In this document: in pieces, positions 1 to 21,357 of the stretch
Layout: every line of letters begins with the position of its first letter
Numbering within the stretch: the stretch's first letter is position 1
Assembly: GCA_963966185.1 (NCBI GenBank)
Contig: CAWZYM010000248.1
Span: 186,001-250,000, forward strand
Direction of reading: 5' to 3'
DNA from: Rhabditoides inermis
Taxonomy: Eukaryota; Nematoda; Chromadorea; Rhabditida; Rhabditidae
Length of the DNA stretch: 64,000 nucleotides
The notes under the pieces: model-generated
Database searches by the model: none
What the model was told of the DNA's origin: nothing
Seen by the model: only the letters and a program-made list of their open reading frames with translations
Translations under genes and position numbers: made by a program

Positions 1-3000
1 CCAGTTCATCAAGAGGAGGCGAGCTCTCGCGGGGCTGAAATAGTATAAGTAATGATGAATAGATCATCCATCCATACCCACCTGGAAGTTCTTCTTGTGT
101 TCTCGGAGGAGCGCGGCGAGGTCGGTGTGTTGTGCGCGGGCCGTCATGCCGCCTCCCATCGGCGCCCCGCCCACTGACTTCATCTGCTGACAAGGCACAC
201 TGCGCTGCACTGTAGACTCGCGCACTATATCCGGCTGATCGAGCGGCCTGCAACACACAAGTACATGATAAACTGAAGCGAATAAGTCATCAAATGGCAC
301 AACAACGTGCTACAGCAATAACATTCATTACTTCAACCGTGCCGAATCGAACAATCAGTCGGCCATATTGCCCACACTGACCTGTGCAGTATATGATGCG
401 GGTCCTCAGCCAGCATCTTCTTCAGCTCGTCCCTCAGCGGATCGACCGAAGACCGGCTGGACGAGGGCGGGCGGGGGAACGAGGGCGAGATCGGGGACGG
501 AGACTGCAATACCCACAATCGCCAAACTCGCTGCATTCAATCACACATGCAATGATGTTCTACAATCAAGAATCAATTGATCGGTGTCACATCTGCTCAA
601 CAAAAAAGACGCCTCGCTTCTCGACCACACCCCGCACTCACGTTGACGGGACTGGCGTGTGTGATGGACACGCGCTGCATCCGGCCGGCCGCCTTCGCCA
701 TGCACTCGGAAGAGCTGCACGAGAGAGACAGTGACACGAGTCCTCCCCTCCCCTCCCCTTCTCTTCCCCACTCACCCCGGCCACACCCTGTCCCCTCCAG
801 TGTCCCTCCTCACATGGTGCAGCTGGTCTCTGAGGGACGCGTACGCGGGCGGCGCCGCTCGACTGCCCTCGCGACTCTCCCGCGACTCGCGAGACTCTCG
901 CGACTCCCACCCATTCGCAGCCTGCAAAACGGATCCTTTCCAATTATACAAACGCCGCCTGATAACAAGACACATCAATGTTATCCTCACTATTTGTTTA
1001 AAAAAAAGTGCGCTCCATTCTCGACGTTTCGTCGACACTCAAAACGTCGTGAAACTTGTAATTGAGAGATAACTAATAGTAATAGATAACATCCTCTTCC
1101 TCCCTACACTCCCCGCGCCCTCACCTCCCGGCTACTGACTCGTCCGCTGTCCCAGCTGCTGGGCTCCCTGGACAGGGCCGTCTCCGTCTGTGCCCCGCCA
1201 CTCGGAGAGTCGACAGAGTGCAGCGACGGAGACGCGGACGGGGTGTCCAGAGACACGCACCCGCCAGACTGCTGCTGCTGATGCTGCAGGAAACCATCCA
1301 GAGGGGCCGAGCGAGTAGACGACCTGCAACACACATGTTTACATCCACCTATTACAGTAATAACACTAGCACATGATCATCATCATCAACATGGACAAAG
1401 AGTGCTTACCTGCTGCTTGCCGGCTGGCTGTCGGCCCCGTTCATCTGTCCTCCTACTCCTCCCACACCTCCATGTCCATTCTGCTCAAGTCCATTGACGA
1501 CCCTCTCCATCCTGTGTCCGCCCGCCTTCCTCTCCTCCTCCTCCTCGTCCTCCTCCAACACACTCTCCGACATGAGCAGCCGCGAGTGCATTCCCTCCTC
1601 ATCACCCGACACCAGACCGTCTCTGAAACACGCACAAACATAAACTTCTCTTTTTATCTATCTCCACACCACACAGTCGCTGCCCACTCACTCATCGTCC
1701 TCCTCTCCGCCCGTCTCTCCCGCATAGGCGTACTTGTCGTATCTGGGTCCGGCATCGGCGCGTCCCTCCACTCCTCCGACTACACTGAACACCGCCTCGT
1801 GCTGCACAATCAGAAAGCGCACCAGCTCGTTCACATAGTTGTGGTAGAACACCTACAACACGCAATTACGCTTACGCCATTTTTTTTTTTGAAAAAGGGA
1901 AAACAATTGTTGATGGACACTAGTACGGTAAACAAGTGGCATAAAGGACACGCTTCCTCACCTGGTCCTTTCCCTCGGGTATGGGCAACAGAGTGGGTCC
2001 GAAGCAGATGGCCATGTTGTGTGGCTGCATCATGTTCTCGTCTGCGTACTCGCACAGGTGAGAGAGGAAGGCGAACAGGAAGCGCAGCAGCAGGAAGGTG
2101 GCCGGAGGGAGGCGCGCCATCAGCGGGCGAGCCTGCAACACACTCTATCCAACCCTAGCCTAATCAATGTGAAAACAGGTTATCGTTAGATCGTTCTGTC
2201 TCAAGTAACGAGAATGCATCAAACACAGACCTATCTAATAGTACCCACATTCCCGGAACCGGAATAGAACAAAAATGTACACTTCCACACTACACAACTA
2301 GGCAGACGACGGTAGATATCATGGCTACTGGCTACTAACCCGGGCGACAAAGTCTGCCTCGTCGTCGGCCTTGGCGCAGTCGCAGAACTGGTCGAACATG
2401 TAGATGGGGAAGAGCGGCTCGCGCAGCTCCCTGCAACAAAACACGGCGTCACAGAAGGTAGACATGATGCATGTGCATGTGTTCCATCAACGCCACTCCG
2501 CTCACCTCAAATACAGCTTGAGCGTGCCGGCCACACTGTTCGCATCGCTGCCGTCACACAACTCGGAAAACGCGTCCTCACCTCAAATTAGGAAATATGC
2601 ATTTTGCAGATGAGCAAATCACATCCTTGACAACACATCCAACACACATCACACCTCACCAGATCTCTCTATCTATCTCTCTCTCTCTCTCCTACCTCTC
2701 TCGAACGCTTCCTTGAAGCGATTGATGTCCGACTGCGAACCGCTCACTCGGAACAGACCCTGGTGCCTGAAAACAACCGATGAGTAGATTATTTCAATAG
2801 AACAAACACTGTGAAACAAACTCAAATTCAAACATTGGAACCACACATGATACTAAGACAGGCGTACCGGATGGCGTATCGGCTGAGATAGGCGACGGCG
2901 CTGGTGACGAGTAGAGGGATGGACTCGCGGGTGGCGTCCACGTACTCCTCCAGACTGCCACCGAACAGACGGGGGCGGGGACGAGCGTCCGACGGGACTT

Positions 3001-6000
3001 CAACACAAAGCACACAAATGCAATTACAGTTGAAATCATACGGCATAGATGTAATAGATCGTCTAGAAACATGAAAAAAGGAAAACGACCAACGTTTACA
3101 AAACAAAACGATAGATAGCAATGCCCTCAGTTGCCTGTTCCTGCCGCACTCACCTCCGCCCTGTCCGATCCTCCTGCCCCTCCTCTTCTGGCGGTGCTGA
3201 TCGGGCAGCAGAGGATGCGGCTCCAGGGGCGACTCCACACAACCACCCGACACCACGCCCACCTAGAATAACCCATTTCCAAAACGAAACCATGTTGGAA
3301 AGACGTAAACATATACACACTTATCCTCCCTTTTCATTTTTACTATTTACTTACCTGACTCAACGCCTCGGCAATGGCGCGCGATCTCGCCTCCAGACGC
3401 TCGATCAGGTTTCCGTTGAGAAGGAAGTACTCAAACTTCTGAAAGACACGCATACACCTTTACTCTCACCCAGTGCCCACATCAAAGAACGAGCGTGTGC
3501 GAGGAAAAGAGATAGATAGATTGATAGACAACTCATTCCGACCTTGAGGTAGTACTGGTAGGTGACGTGGAGGTCCGTCCTCCACTTCGCCGGCTCCTCT
3601 GCCTCGTGCTGCTGTCTGTACAGCGACACCAGCTGCTTCTCAGACGCCTCCAGAGACTTCCACACCTACAACACAGCCGCATTTATCATACATTTATCTC
3701 AATTAAAGCCCACTTCCGTCCCAGCCCTTGACACCTTCACTCACCTCGTCGCTCTCGAAGCGCAGTCCCTCGAGTCTCTTCTCGATCTGCTTCTGTCGCA
3801 CCGACAGCTCTCCGGCCAGAGACTGCTCCACCGACACACTACTCGTGCAGTCGCCCAGCTGCGCACTGAACATGTCATCGTCATCTATCTATCTCCATCA
3901 ATACAAGAAAGAAGTGGTGAGACGGCGTCTTGTCAGTATGTGTCTCGTGTCCGCTGTCCCTTATCACGCACCGGAACTCGAACTGTCGCGGGAGGCTGAA
4001 CATGGCGTGGTGCGCCTCGATGAACCGCTGCTTGTCTGCCTTGGCGTCCAGAGAGTCCCTGCACACAACAAAACGTCATTCTAGTGTATTGCGTCACAAC
4101 TTAAACCACCAAAATGTTTAAAAAAAAGTACACATCGGAATTCGACGCAATAATGAAAGTTCAAGAACGTAATCGAAGAAATATACATTCATGCATGAAC
4201 AGATAAGTCTAATGTGTACCAAGTCGTACAAATTCCGTTTGCACGAAAGCCATGCTCACAGCTCACCTCAGTCCACCCAGCTCGGCCAGTGCATCCATCT
4301 CCCGGATGGCCAGCTTCTTACGCTCCTCCACCACGTCGTCTGAAACAAACATAAACTCTCACTCTCTAGACATGCTCTCCATTCAATTCCCTCTTACGCG
4401 AACAGATACATAGCGTTTTGAATTGATATCCTAGATTAATGTGATGACTGATGAACAAATTTTCCCAAAAATGCCGATCCCTTCCCTCACAAGCGTCTCT
4501 TTACCTCCCAATCACAATAGCCGGCATAGCATACATGCTTTCAGCCAGACTACTCTCGTCTCGTATTTCAGTTCCCCCATTGCTCGCCGCGCATAGTCTC
4601 CACTCAACTGACCGCTGCCGCCTCGCCTTTCAGCATGCGCACGCCGTTGAAACAATCACTCTCCATCTTTCCTCCCCTTCCTCACCCCTCTCTCAATTCA
4701 TGCACAACAACCCGTATGCAACTCGAGACATTGTTTTGAAATTCAATCTCCTTCACACCTCGATCCTCGAACATCATTCCCCTATCCCCTTCCCCAAAAC
4801 AAACCACTCTACGTTACGAAAAGTCAGAGGAGCAACCATGAAGCAAATAGAACAAGCAAAATACCACCCACCGAGCAGCGTGCGCATCCAAAAGTCCATT
4901 CCGAGGTCCATGCAGTCAATGAGATAGGGCACATCTTCGGCAAAGAACCTGAAATTGATTTTTAGGACACAAACATAAATTTCGATTGGTCGGACTTCAG
5001 ATTATTAGCAGGAGTTCATACAGAAAAAGAAGAAGAATTTTCACAAAATTACGCTAGAATAAACATCACATAAAAATTTGAAATTCCCCAATAACAACCT
5101 GCTGACCTGTGCAGTGCCGCGTTGGCGGCTCGGATGCACATCAGATACTCGTTCCTCCCCTTCGTACACTTGCAACGCGCCACACTGTACTTCTCCACGC
5201 GCTGCAACAACATCAATGAGAAAGCTCTTCCTCCGCATCCTTTTCTACTTAATCGGGACGGGGAAAGACACAAAACATTGAGAAATGCTTCTCTCCCTCG
5301 CCATCCTCATTCGCACGAGAAACATGGCAAGAACCTTTTTGTGAATACATACACCTCTCTGCCACCCACCTTCTTGAGGTACTTGCACAGGTTCCTCCAC
5401 CGTCTGCCCTCGTGTCCGGGGTTGGCCTCCTCGTACTTCCTCTTCTCCTCCTCAGCCACGCGCAGCTTCCGTTCCACCCCTGCCGCCTCCGCGAAACACA
5501 ACTACAACCAGATATGCATATGTTCACAAGGACCGCGTAGTGTGACATGGCAAAAGTGATCACATTTCTCACCCACCTGGTACGTCTTCATGGCCGTCTG
5601 CAGCTCGGTCAGCACCCGGTTGATCTCGCTGTGCGACAGCTGGCCAATCTCGCGACACTGAAACCGCAAGCTAGTCAACGCATCATCCATCGCAGCTCAA
5701 ACTTTGCCGAAAAAAGCAAAAGGCCTTCGACAGAATTGAAATCGTCGCATAGACAAACAGAATCTTATCACATCCATGCAAGCCATGTGCTATTCCCCGT
5801 CGCTCACGCACCCGCTTGCTGATCCTGCCGAGGTCCTCCGCGCGCGCCGCGATACTCGCCGTCACCTGCTTGCCGTACAGGTCGGCCAGATGACTGCGCT
5901 GCGACGCCTCCGCCTGCAACACGTACACATGAGCCAAGCCAGCACAACTGCAGACCATGTTCCGCCACGAGTGCAGAGTACACTGTGCACTGTGTTCCAT

Positions 6001-7516
6001 CACTCGACTCTCTCCCTCCCTTCCCACCTTGGTATCGTCGACCAGCTGCTGCCACGCGGCGCACGCCGTGTGCTGTGTCCATGCTTCCCGCCTGCAACAC
6101 ACATACGGTCATCAAACCTAACATCCACACTTCATAAAACGACTTTTTCGATTCTCACTTCCATCGCCCTATGTTTCACTCCCCATTCCCCATTTGACAA
6201 CCAATATCGATACGCCTGGCCCCTTCATATCGAGCTCTTGTAGCGCCATTCGTACTGCTTGACCGATGACCGATGACCGACCTCTCAGCCCATAGTTGCT
6301 AGATGCTGCTCTGTCTCTGGTGACTCATTCTATTCCCACACTAACAGCGTCCGCATTGTGATAACTGCGTGTTTCATAGCGTCACTTCTCCACTGTATAG
6401 TCACTACTATCCCTTTTGTCCATTCAACTATAGCAGCAGTCCGAGGTCTGCCGCTAATCACAACTTCACAACGTTCCATCTGCACTTTATTCTCGACAAC
6501 CAGACAGCAGCAGGTCATTTACCTAGAGAATTAGAGAGACTCTTTGCTTGTGTCTTTGCATCCCCATGAATCATTCTCCCTCTCGAAGTGAGCTCTCACT
6601 AAACCCACAAAGAACACGCGTAATCGCCCTATTTCTCCTCGCTTGCATCTACAAACAACAAACAATCCATCACTCCCTCGCACCCGCTCCCTCTTTCTCC
6701 TGTCGCCTGCGCGCCTCCCATGCCGCGACATCAACACACATTTGCATATTGTTCCGTTCCGTCGAAAATCCAAAGCTTTCATCTCGCCGCGTCAACAACC
6801 TCCAATCTGTCCGTTTCGCATCGTATAACCACAAACAACATCCAAAAACTACCTACAACAATCTGTCAGTCCCCCTTTGTTTTACCTACCATATTCATGA
6901 GCACCATGCATCCGCTCACAGAGACCCCACAACAACCCGATTATCCAGCTCTTATGCAAATGAGACTGCGACCGAGGTCGAATACAACAGATTGACACAC
7001 GTACTCATTCCCGCATCTATTACACTATTGTTGTTATCAATACAATTTTGACGTTCCCCGAGCTGTAGCCTAATATATGTGTATGGGGCAAAGGCAAGAG
7101 AAAGGGGCTAGATGGATCTATTGCTGCGACGACGCCACGCAACGACATCGTAAATTTATGGGAATTATATGCCGCTGTGGAAGTCAGTCTAGTCGGCTGT
7201 CTCTCTCGCACTCATAATTCATTCAAACCAAACGATCGAGAGCCAAATGATCAGTGAATGGTCGCCATGAAATCACAGCCACTTACTACGCGTTGACCGT
7301 CCCGATGCGAACGCGCAATCTGACCTTCACTTTCACACTCCATATGTTCCTTTTACAGAATGAATGCTGAATGTGCATTGACGAGACCCCCAATACGTTC
7401 CGCCCAAGTATTATGCGATTATGCCAATTTCCGATTTCCCCATTCCTCTGAGGCGTGGGAATCAAATTGGAAGAAAAGAGGTAGCGATGCACCCAGAACC
7501 AAGAATAGACACTGCG

Positions 7517-7575
<59 letters not shown>

Positions 7576-10500
7576 AGAAGAGCGAAAGAGAAGCAGAAGA
7601 TGGAATAAGAAGAGAGAATTAGCTGTGAGAGAGAAAGAGAGACGAGGGCCTCACACTCACACAATCCCTCACCCATAACGCTTAATTCGTTTATGCGCAG
7701 ATTCCAGTAGCATGTGAGATGCGAGCCCATTCCCATAAAAGCAGGCACCAGTATTCAAAATGTCAAATCATAGAGCACGAGACAGAGACCTAACATTCAT
7801 CATTCAAAACCTCAGTGAGTACTAACCTCTAATCCAAGTCCCCATTGTCTTTATCCACAAGTACATCTCTCTCAAGAGCAATTGAGCAATTCGCGTAACC
7901 CCTCTCATTCTCACCTGCTCTTTCTACTTATCGCCTCTATCCAATCGCCCAATTAACTACTCTCTCAGTCTCTCACCCTTCTCTCTCTTAATCTCTCTCA
8001 CACCGTCACTCACTATCAATGGTAATAATCTCTTATCTCTATTCATTACCACTCAAACCATTAGTCCCTATTCACACAAAAAGCCCGTGGGGACTATAGA
8101 ATCTTCACATCTTGAAAACATCAGTCATCCGAACCGTCACACGTAGGTGTTTCTTTTTCGACTGCTACCGAAATACCAATTTCGCATTCGCTTTCGTATT
8201 GTGCCATTCTCTCTTCTCTCCCAGGAACAACACAGCTACACAGCTCCAGATGTTTACAGGCATCATCAGGCAACACGTGAATCACATTGAGAGAGAGATG
8301 TGAAATGAAATGTGCCTGCCTGCCTGCTAGGGTGTCAAATTGAATGATTCGAATCCGTCACACACTGTCGAATCGACATCTGGCTCTGTCCCCCCTCCTT
8401 GGCGTCACTCCCTCTTTTTCCCGTCACACCAGTCTGCTCGCCCCAGTCCTACCAGACCCCATAAGTCAATCCCATCATATATACATAAACAAACACTGCG
8501 TGAGAGATAGGGAAAAGAGAACACCCCTCATAAACCAAACGTGCGTGCTGTGGACATATAGCCCATAAAATCTTCAACAACTGACCAAACAAAAAGAGCG
8601 AGCGCGGCGGGCAGTGGCCGGTTTTTGCAGCTTTATGCACACTCCATGCACATATCTATCTATTCAGTGTCCGAGCGCGCGACGACAAAGACAATGCCAT
8701 GGAAACACTATACCTCTCACTCGTTTGTCAGATGTCAGCACATGTCAAACGAGATGACAGCCCTTCAATAACAAACATGCACTGATTTACTGCACTCAAC
8801 ACACACGCACACACATGTCATCACATCACACTATCCCATAAGCTCAACTTACTAACGAGAGTCAGTGACATAGACACCCCATGTCATGTCGCCTTCCCCT
8901 ATTACTATGTACTACGCTCTCCTGATCTATCAAACTCTCTCATCTCCCTCTTATCTTGTTCGCATGTCGCATGTCAACAATCCGGCTCGCGGCTGTCACT
9001 CAAATCTCAAATCGGGCCAGCGGCTCAACCCTCTCTGACCAGTAACGCGCGCAGAACACCGTGACAACGCAAAACAAACCATAGCATGAAATATCACAAC
9101 ACACAACTCTGTGCCCGATAAATTTTGAACTGGGTTGCGAATAAGTGCATGTACATGACTCACTTGTTCTTCTCGTTCTTGTGCTTCTGCATGATACTCT
9201 TGGCCAGCTTCTCCAGTTGCCTGGCGTGCTCACTCTCCACCTGCACACAATCAATCAATCCATATCAATCAACCGCCCTCGCACCCGCCACGCACCTCTC
9301 CCCTTCTCCGGAAGTACTCCTCGAGCTCCTGCAGGACCGCCACCTGTGTGTCCGTCCTCTCCCCCAGACATTTCAACTGGTCCGCCAGCTGACTGCGGAT
9401 CTCTGCAACCAATGTATCAACGCTGTGACTATTACCTATACCTATGGCACAACCACTGTTCAAGAATAACCGAAGACGAATTACCAAATTAACTTCCGTT
9501 AAACTTTTGCTTTCCTCTGCAACATATCTCAACCGAGTTGTAGACAATTACATCAAAAGGCGGAAAGAAAACATATCCTTTCCCTTGATTCCCGTTCCCC
9601 TCAACCCATTGAGTGTCAATGCCGACGTCGACACCCCTCATTACCCTTCAATTCCACCCCTACAACTACAATCCACACAATCCATCCCACACACACGCGC
9701 CGGGACAACAATTTTATGGGATTCGCGCGCATACCGCATTCCCCCTGGCGATTCGATTCCAATTTCGCCCGTTGTCCTCAGGGGTCACACACACCTGCAC
9801 ACACCTGGATAGATGTCTCAAAAAGTGCACTCGAGAAATGGAACAATCCCTCGTGCACGGATACATGATACATGTCAGACACCACATTCAAAAAGAGAGG
9901 AGACAAGACTACGAAAAAAACATCCCAGCCTACATTATCCAGATGAGACCCTCGTCCTTCTGGAACGCACTCGAATATCTCAAAGAAACAATCGTCATTC
10001 AATAATATCCCGATGTCCTGTACGAGGGGAGGCCAATGTCCTGTACAAGGCTAGTGGTATGTGGCCACTTTCGAGATGTCAGACACCTACTTGAAACCTC
10101 ATCTGGACAATAACCAAATAACAATGCAAGGGCGCGCGATCAAAGACGTAGAGAGAACACTTATCCCTGACCCCCCCCCCCTTCATGTCAACACACACTT
10201 CTCGTCATATTCATCTAGGCGCGAAAAAGTGACGAGACAACTCGACGGGTCCTCCCTTTCATCTCACCGTCACCGTCTAGCATGATCGCATCTTCCCATC
10301 TCGCGCACGCGCCATTACTCATACACAAAGTACCGCCCGTTCTCACCTCTCTCTCTCTCTCTCTCTCCACACTTGTTCTCACCTTGTATGCAAATCGATT
10401 GATTGTCGAGTGTGCCACTAGTGCACAGCGGGATTTTGAGCGTCATTATAATAATCGCGCATTCGGATCACAGATCGCGCCGGGAACAAATAGGTGAGAA

Positions 10501-11344
10501 TAGTAGGAGCGGCGATCGCAGTTGCAGATAGAGATCAATCCGAGCAGGTAATCAGTGAAATCGCCGCGATATCTCGCAGGACAGCTCAGTCTCTCATTCG
10601 TGAGACACGCTCTCGTGTATTACATCGGTTTTAATGCAGGAGCAGGAAGCAGGAAGGGAGAGAAGGAGCGGGATCGAGAGCCACCAGAGAACCAAAGTGT
10701 GATGATTAGTGGATTCAGAGCTGCCGGGAGGGGAGAGAAAAGGGGAGGAGGAAATGGGGCAGTGGAGATGCGCCAAAATAATGGACAATGAAATGAAAGA
10801 GTGGTACTTTAGAGAGACGAGAGCAGAGAGCTCTTTCCCCCCCCCCCCCTTCTCTTTCTCTCTCTCTCTTTCCGTGAATCATACTCGAGTAGCCGTTTTT
10901 GTTCGCTGCGGGTGGTGTGCGGAGCGACGAGCGAATGCAAAACCAACTCACAGCACGAAAAACCCCACCAAGAATAGAGTCGATATTTCAAAGCGATACA
11001 AAAAGACATGTGCAAAAAGCAATCATCGTCGATAACACATTCACAAAAACACTAAATGCACTTCTCAGACATGTAAAATTCAATATTGAAGAAGAATGTT
11101 CACCTTTCACATGCTGCTCGAAGTCGTGCACATTGTTTCGCTCGTGTTTTGCAAACGAAATCTGAAAAAAACAGGCACGTGAACTTATCAATCTGAAACA
11201 GAACATGAACACAACCTTCTTGCCGTCCGGTTGTGTACCCACTGACAGTGGGCTGGCTGTAGATGCGCTATCGTGTGTGGAACTCGACCCGTTCGGGATC
11301 GACTCTCGCTCCCGCATTCTCAATGGAGGCGCTTGAAACGACAT
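1..11344 (-). CDS. srgp-1: srGAP-like Rho GTPase-activating protein with F-BAR and RhoGAP domains (3' end beyond window)
   Basis: The encoded protein should bend membranes through its F-BAR domain and switch off Rho/Rac GTPases at the cell cortex. Traced exons (minus strand): 11344-11216, 11161-11104, 9402-9296, 9240-9164, 6091-6028, 5913-5812, 5657-5577, 5501-5370, 5201-5107, 4948-4872, 4339-4267, 4058-3972, 3865-3745, 3665-3543, 3438-3355, 3262-3154, 2997-2868, 2766-2696, 2581-2506, 2430-2340, 2132-1962, 1852-1692, 1622-1410, 1323-1125, about 827-814, 714-642, 503-382, 247-82, 34-<1. The phases agree throughout. Residues ~45-470 are coiled and match the srGAP F-BAR (IRSQLADQLKCL, RNEYLMCIRAANAAL, KADKQRFIEAHHAM). 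Residues ~520-690 are RhoGAP, with the arginine finger in GLFRVSGSQ and the motif NMAICFGPTLLPIPEGKDQ. A Ser/Pro/Gln-rich tail follows and no SH3 domain was seen, as I recall for the C. elegans protein. The start is the first in-frame Met before a 43-residue Ser-rich leader. The 14-base exon near 820 is the least certain. Confidence 0.88.
6092..9163 (-). other. Large intron 4 of the srGAP-like gene
   Basis: This 3.1 kb intron lies between two F-BAR exons. It holds a (GA)n microsatellite near 7518-7567 and pyrimidine-rich plus-strand sequence. No open frame in it resembles a protein on either strand. Confidence 0.6.
7518..7567. repeat. (GA)n microsatellite
   Basis: Near-perfect GA dinucleotide run inside srGAP intron 4. 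Confidence 0.95.
9403..11103 (-). other. Intron 2 of the srGAP-like gene
   Basis: This 1.7 kb intron separates the exon ending in EQHVK from the exon starting IRSQLAD. I see no gene in it. It contains short homopolymer and CT runs (10168-10180, 10840-10872). Confidence 0.6.
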
Positions 11345-13505
11345 ATGAATAGTACATTCGTACAACGACACAACATGGTCATGGAAACGCGTCAGTATGA
11401 TATGAACAAGTAACATAGCTTCTCTGGATATTTCTCGAAGGAGAAAAAAATCATAGTTGAGAGAATTCAGAGGGAGGAAGACCAACACAAGCAGCGAACA
11501 CGAAACACATACACGCATATAGGATAGCATAACCGAGTGCGCACACATTACAATGACCTCTGCCGGGGCAAATATTATGAGTGAGTGGAGGTGGAGGGGA
11601 GTGCGTGAGCGGGGGCAGCCACGAGATAAGCGAATAGAGACGGACAAGAAAGAAAGAAAAAGTACGTGTGAGACAAGAGCGGAAGAGGGGATTTGTGAAG
11701 CGAGAGTGAAAGGGCAATCGATCACTGTTGTGGATAGTTGCGAGGGTGAGGGCTAGTCACTGCTAACTGCACTAGGCACTCCTCTTGCAGCACTAGCCTT
11801 GATAGCCCTGCCCCTGATTCACAATTCACACTTTCACTCGTGGCTGCACAGGGAGAGAGAGAGAGAGAGGGGGGGGGGAAGGGAGAAAGAAGGTTGAAGA
11901 CCAACTGACCGCCTTCCTAATGCTCTCTCTCTCTCTCATCTCTCTCCGGCCATCAATGGGTGCAGAGCATGTCTAATTAACGAAACATCTAGCGCACATG
12001 CGTCCATGCTCCAATAGAGAAATATATGAAATGTGGGAAGCAAATGAGTAGAGAGGAGACGCGGATGGACATTGGGCATATTTTGAAAGTGGGGTGGGGC
12101 TGGGGAACTAAACGAGGGGAAGAGGAAGGAAGAGGGGCTGTGATAACGGAGACATGGGGCGGAACCTACATGCAAAAAAGCACTAGTAAAATGCCTAGAA
12201 AGTATAGAATATGGATTAGAGGGATAAGTACGCTGGTTCGCTGGTGAAATATGATGAGCCGGCGAGTTTCACAGTTTCACTCGTCTTGCCTGACTGCAAG
12301 GTCTTATGAATGTGATAGAGGAAGATCGTAAATCGTAAATAATTGATGTAGGGGGAAAACAGAGAGGTGCGGATACAAAGTCAGCACGGAACAACAAGAT
12401 GTGTATTGTGGCAGAAGCATATCTCTCATACTCTCATGTCTCATGCAATACGCATACGCTCATCAAAATGGTGAATGGAAGCTCCGATAACGTGACCGAA
12501 CATACAAAGAATCATATTTCTTTGTTTGCATATCAATGAGTTACAGGTAGGCGTTATCAATGAAAAAAACGAGCACATACTTTTTCATAAAACGAAGCGT
12601 ATAGCGTAGTAAGGAGATAATCTGATAACAGGGTGATAACCTTCAATAAAATAGAATGTGCCAAAACTTTATGAGCAGCAGAAATACCAAATCGTAAGAA
12701 ATAATACGAATTAACACCTCCGAGTGAAGCTGCTCTTCAAACACTTTTCCTCAATCTACACACCGCTTATATGATGCCGAGGCTGAGCGCGTATTCGACA
12801 GTCTCCGGGAAGGACAATGTGTGTACAAATGTGTGTGAGGTAAATTGAGAGAGAACACACAACAAGAAGCAAACAAGATTTCGAACGAAACAGGCGAGAA
12901 TCGAGTTTGAGAACGAGCGGCGGGGAAGGAGAGTGAGAGAGTGCGCGAAATGGCCTTGTTTTCACAGTGGTGAGTCGATTACGGAACGGAACGTGAGGAA
13001 CTCGTGAATGGTTATGAACAAACATCCATATGTACAAAGTAACGAAAAAACGATAGCGGTGCATCAGCATAAATATCAAAATATCCAGAAACAATGAACA
13101 CCCGACGCGTTCCCATGTGGTGAGAGAGTGAGAGAGCGCAGACTGCGAAAACATTTCTCGCATTTGCGGCGTCCCGACACGAACTACCTTTCGCGTCCGA
13201 AGTGTACCGTAACTCCACATCATTGAAACAAACATGTTGAACACGTTCAATAAGGTGTTCATCTACAGTTTTAGATACCATATTTATAATTAGCGTGCTA
13301 TTTTGGTCGCGTACTGCCTGATTAGCCACAATTTCGCCGGGTTCATGCTAAAATGCACTCTGCACCATGTTCCGCGTGATTATTTCACGAGTTGTAAACG
13401 TGGAACTCTCTCCATCCACCACTCCGAATAACACAGCACTTGCGCGTTTTTTCTCTCGTTATTATGGAATTATCTGAATAAAATAACTACACTTATTGGG
13501 TTTCA
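11345..13505. other. Divergent intergenic region between srGAP and SEC24
   Basis: This 2.2 kb region separates the srGAP start (minus strand) from the SEC24 start (plus strand), so it should hold both promoters. No clear TATA box was seen. A minus-strand open frame at 13329-13012 was considered and not accepted. An alternative srGAP 5' exon here is possible but unsupported. Confidence 0.5.
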
Positions 13506-13510
13506 GGGCA
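13500..13510 (+). promoter_or_regulatory. Putative spliced-leader acceptor of SEC24
   Basis: TTTCAG (ending 13506) lies 4 bases before the SEC24 ATG. No coding exon is needed upstream, so this is either a trans-splice site or the end of a 5' UTR intron. Confidence 0.45.
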
Positions 13511-20596
<7,086 letters not shown>

Positions 20597-21357
20597 ATGA
20601 CTGCATCTTCCCTTGCGTCACGTCTTGCGTCTGTCTCCACTTGCGTCTTACGTTGTGCCCTTTTAGCTGTCTTGAGCCGTTTTCTATTACAAAAACGTTT
20701 ATCTGTTAATATATACCACTTTTTGAGGGAGCACTCGTTTTATGATAGCTGCTGAGCTGTATCTATATAATATTCCGTCTCCACTGACGTCATCATTGTG
20801 ATTAGTAGTGTGCTGTTCTTCTCTATTATTGTTTGTTAGCCAAATTGGGGGTGAGTTGTACTGTTTTCTGACTGGTTTCACATTGCGAGAATACTTTCTT
20901 GTATATCAATTTATCTTGGCAATGGATGAAGACATGAAAATGTGTGTGATCAATATCTTCCCCTCGATTTTTGTTTTGCATTATCAGAGTATCTATAGCA
21001 AGAAAAAGTGGATACGTTTGTAAATTATTTGCGTACGAGAGAACTGTTCTATTTATTTGCGATAACCCAGATAAATATTGGTTTCGAAGTGTGTGTTTAC
21101 GTTTGGTGGTCACACGGCTATATATAAACATTTATTTCGTAAAATACAAACACACATGTGATCACAGTTTCAATAGCCCACGCCTACGTGAACTGAAAGA
21201 TGGTGGTTGTTCGAAAGTCGCCTAGCTTATGAAATATGAAGAATAGAACATTTTGCGCCGAGATTTGGACCCGTACTCGTCTGTGTTGTGTATAGGGGGA
21301 CAGGAATATAGTCGATCGGAGGTATTGGGATGACGTCCATTCGTGATGACGTCAGAA
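20597..21357. other. Convergent 3' intergenic region between SEC24 and ephrin
   Basis: This 760-base stretch lies between the two stop codons and must hold both 3' UTRs. A minus-strand AATAAA at 21136-21131 could end the ephrin transcript. No canonical signal was seen close to the SEC24 stop, only AATATA near 20708. Confidence 0.45.

Noticed and set aside
13012..13329. Minus-strand frame of 105 codons between srGAP and SEC24
   Set aside because: No domain, no signal peptide and no convincing splice link to srGAP; composition does not clearly differ from chance.
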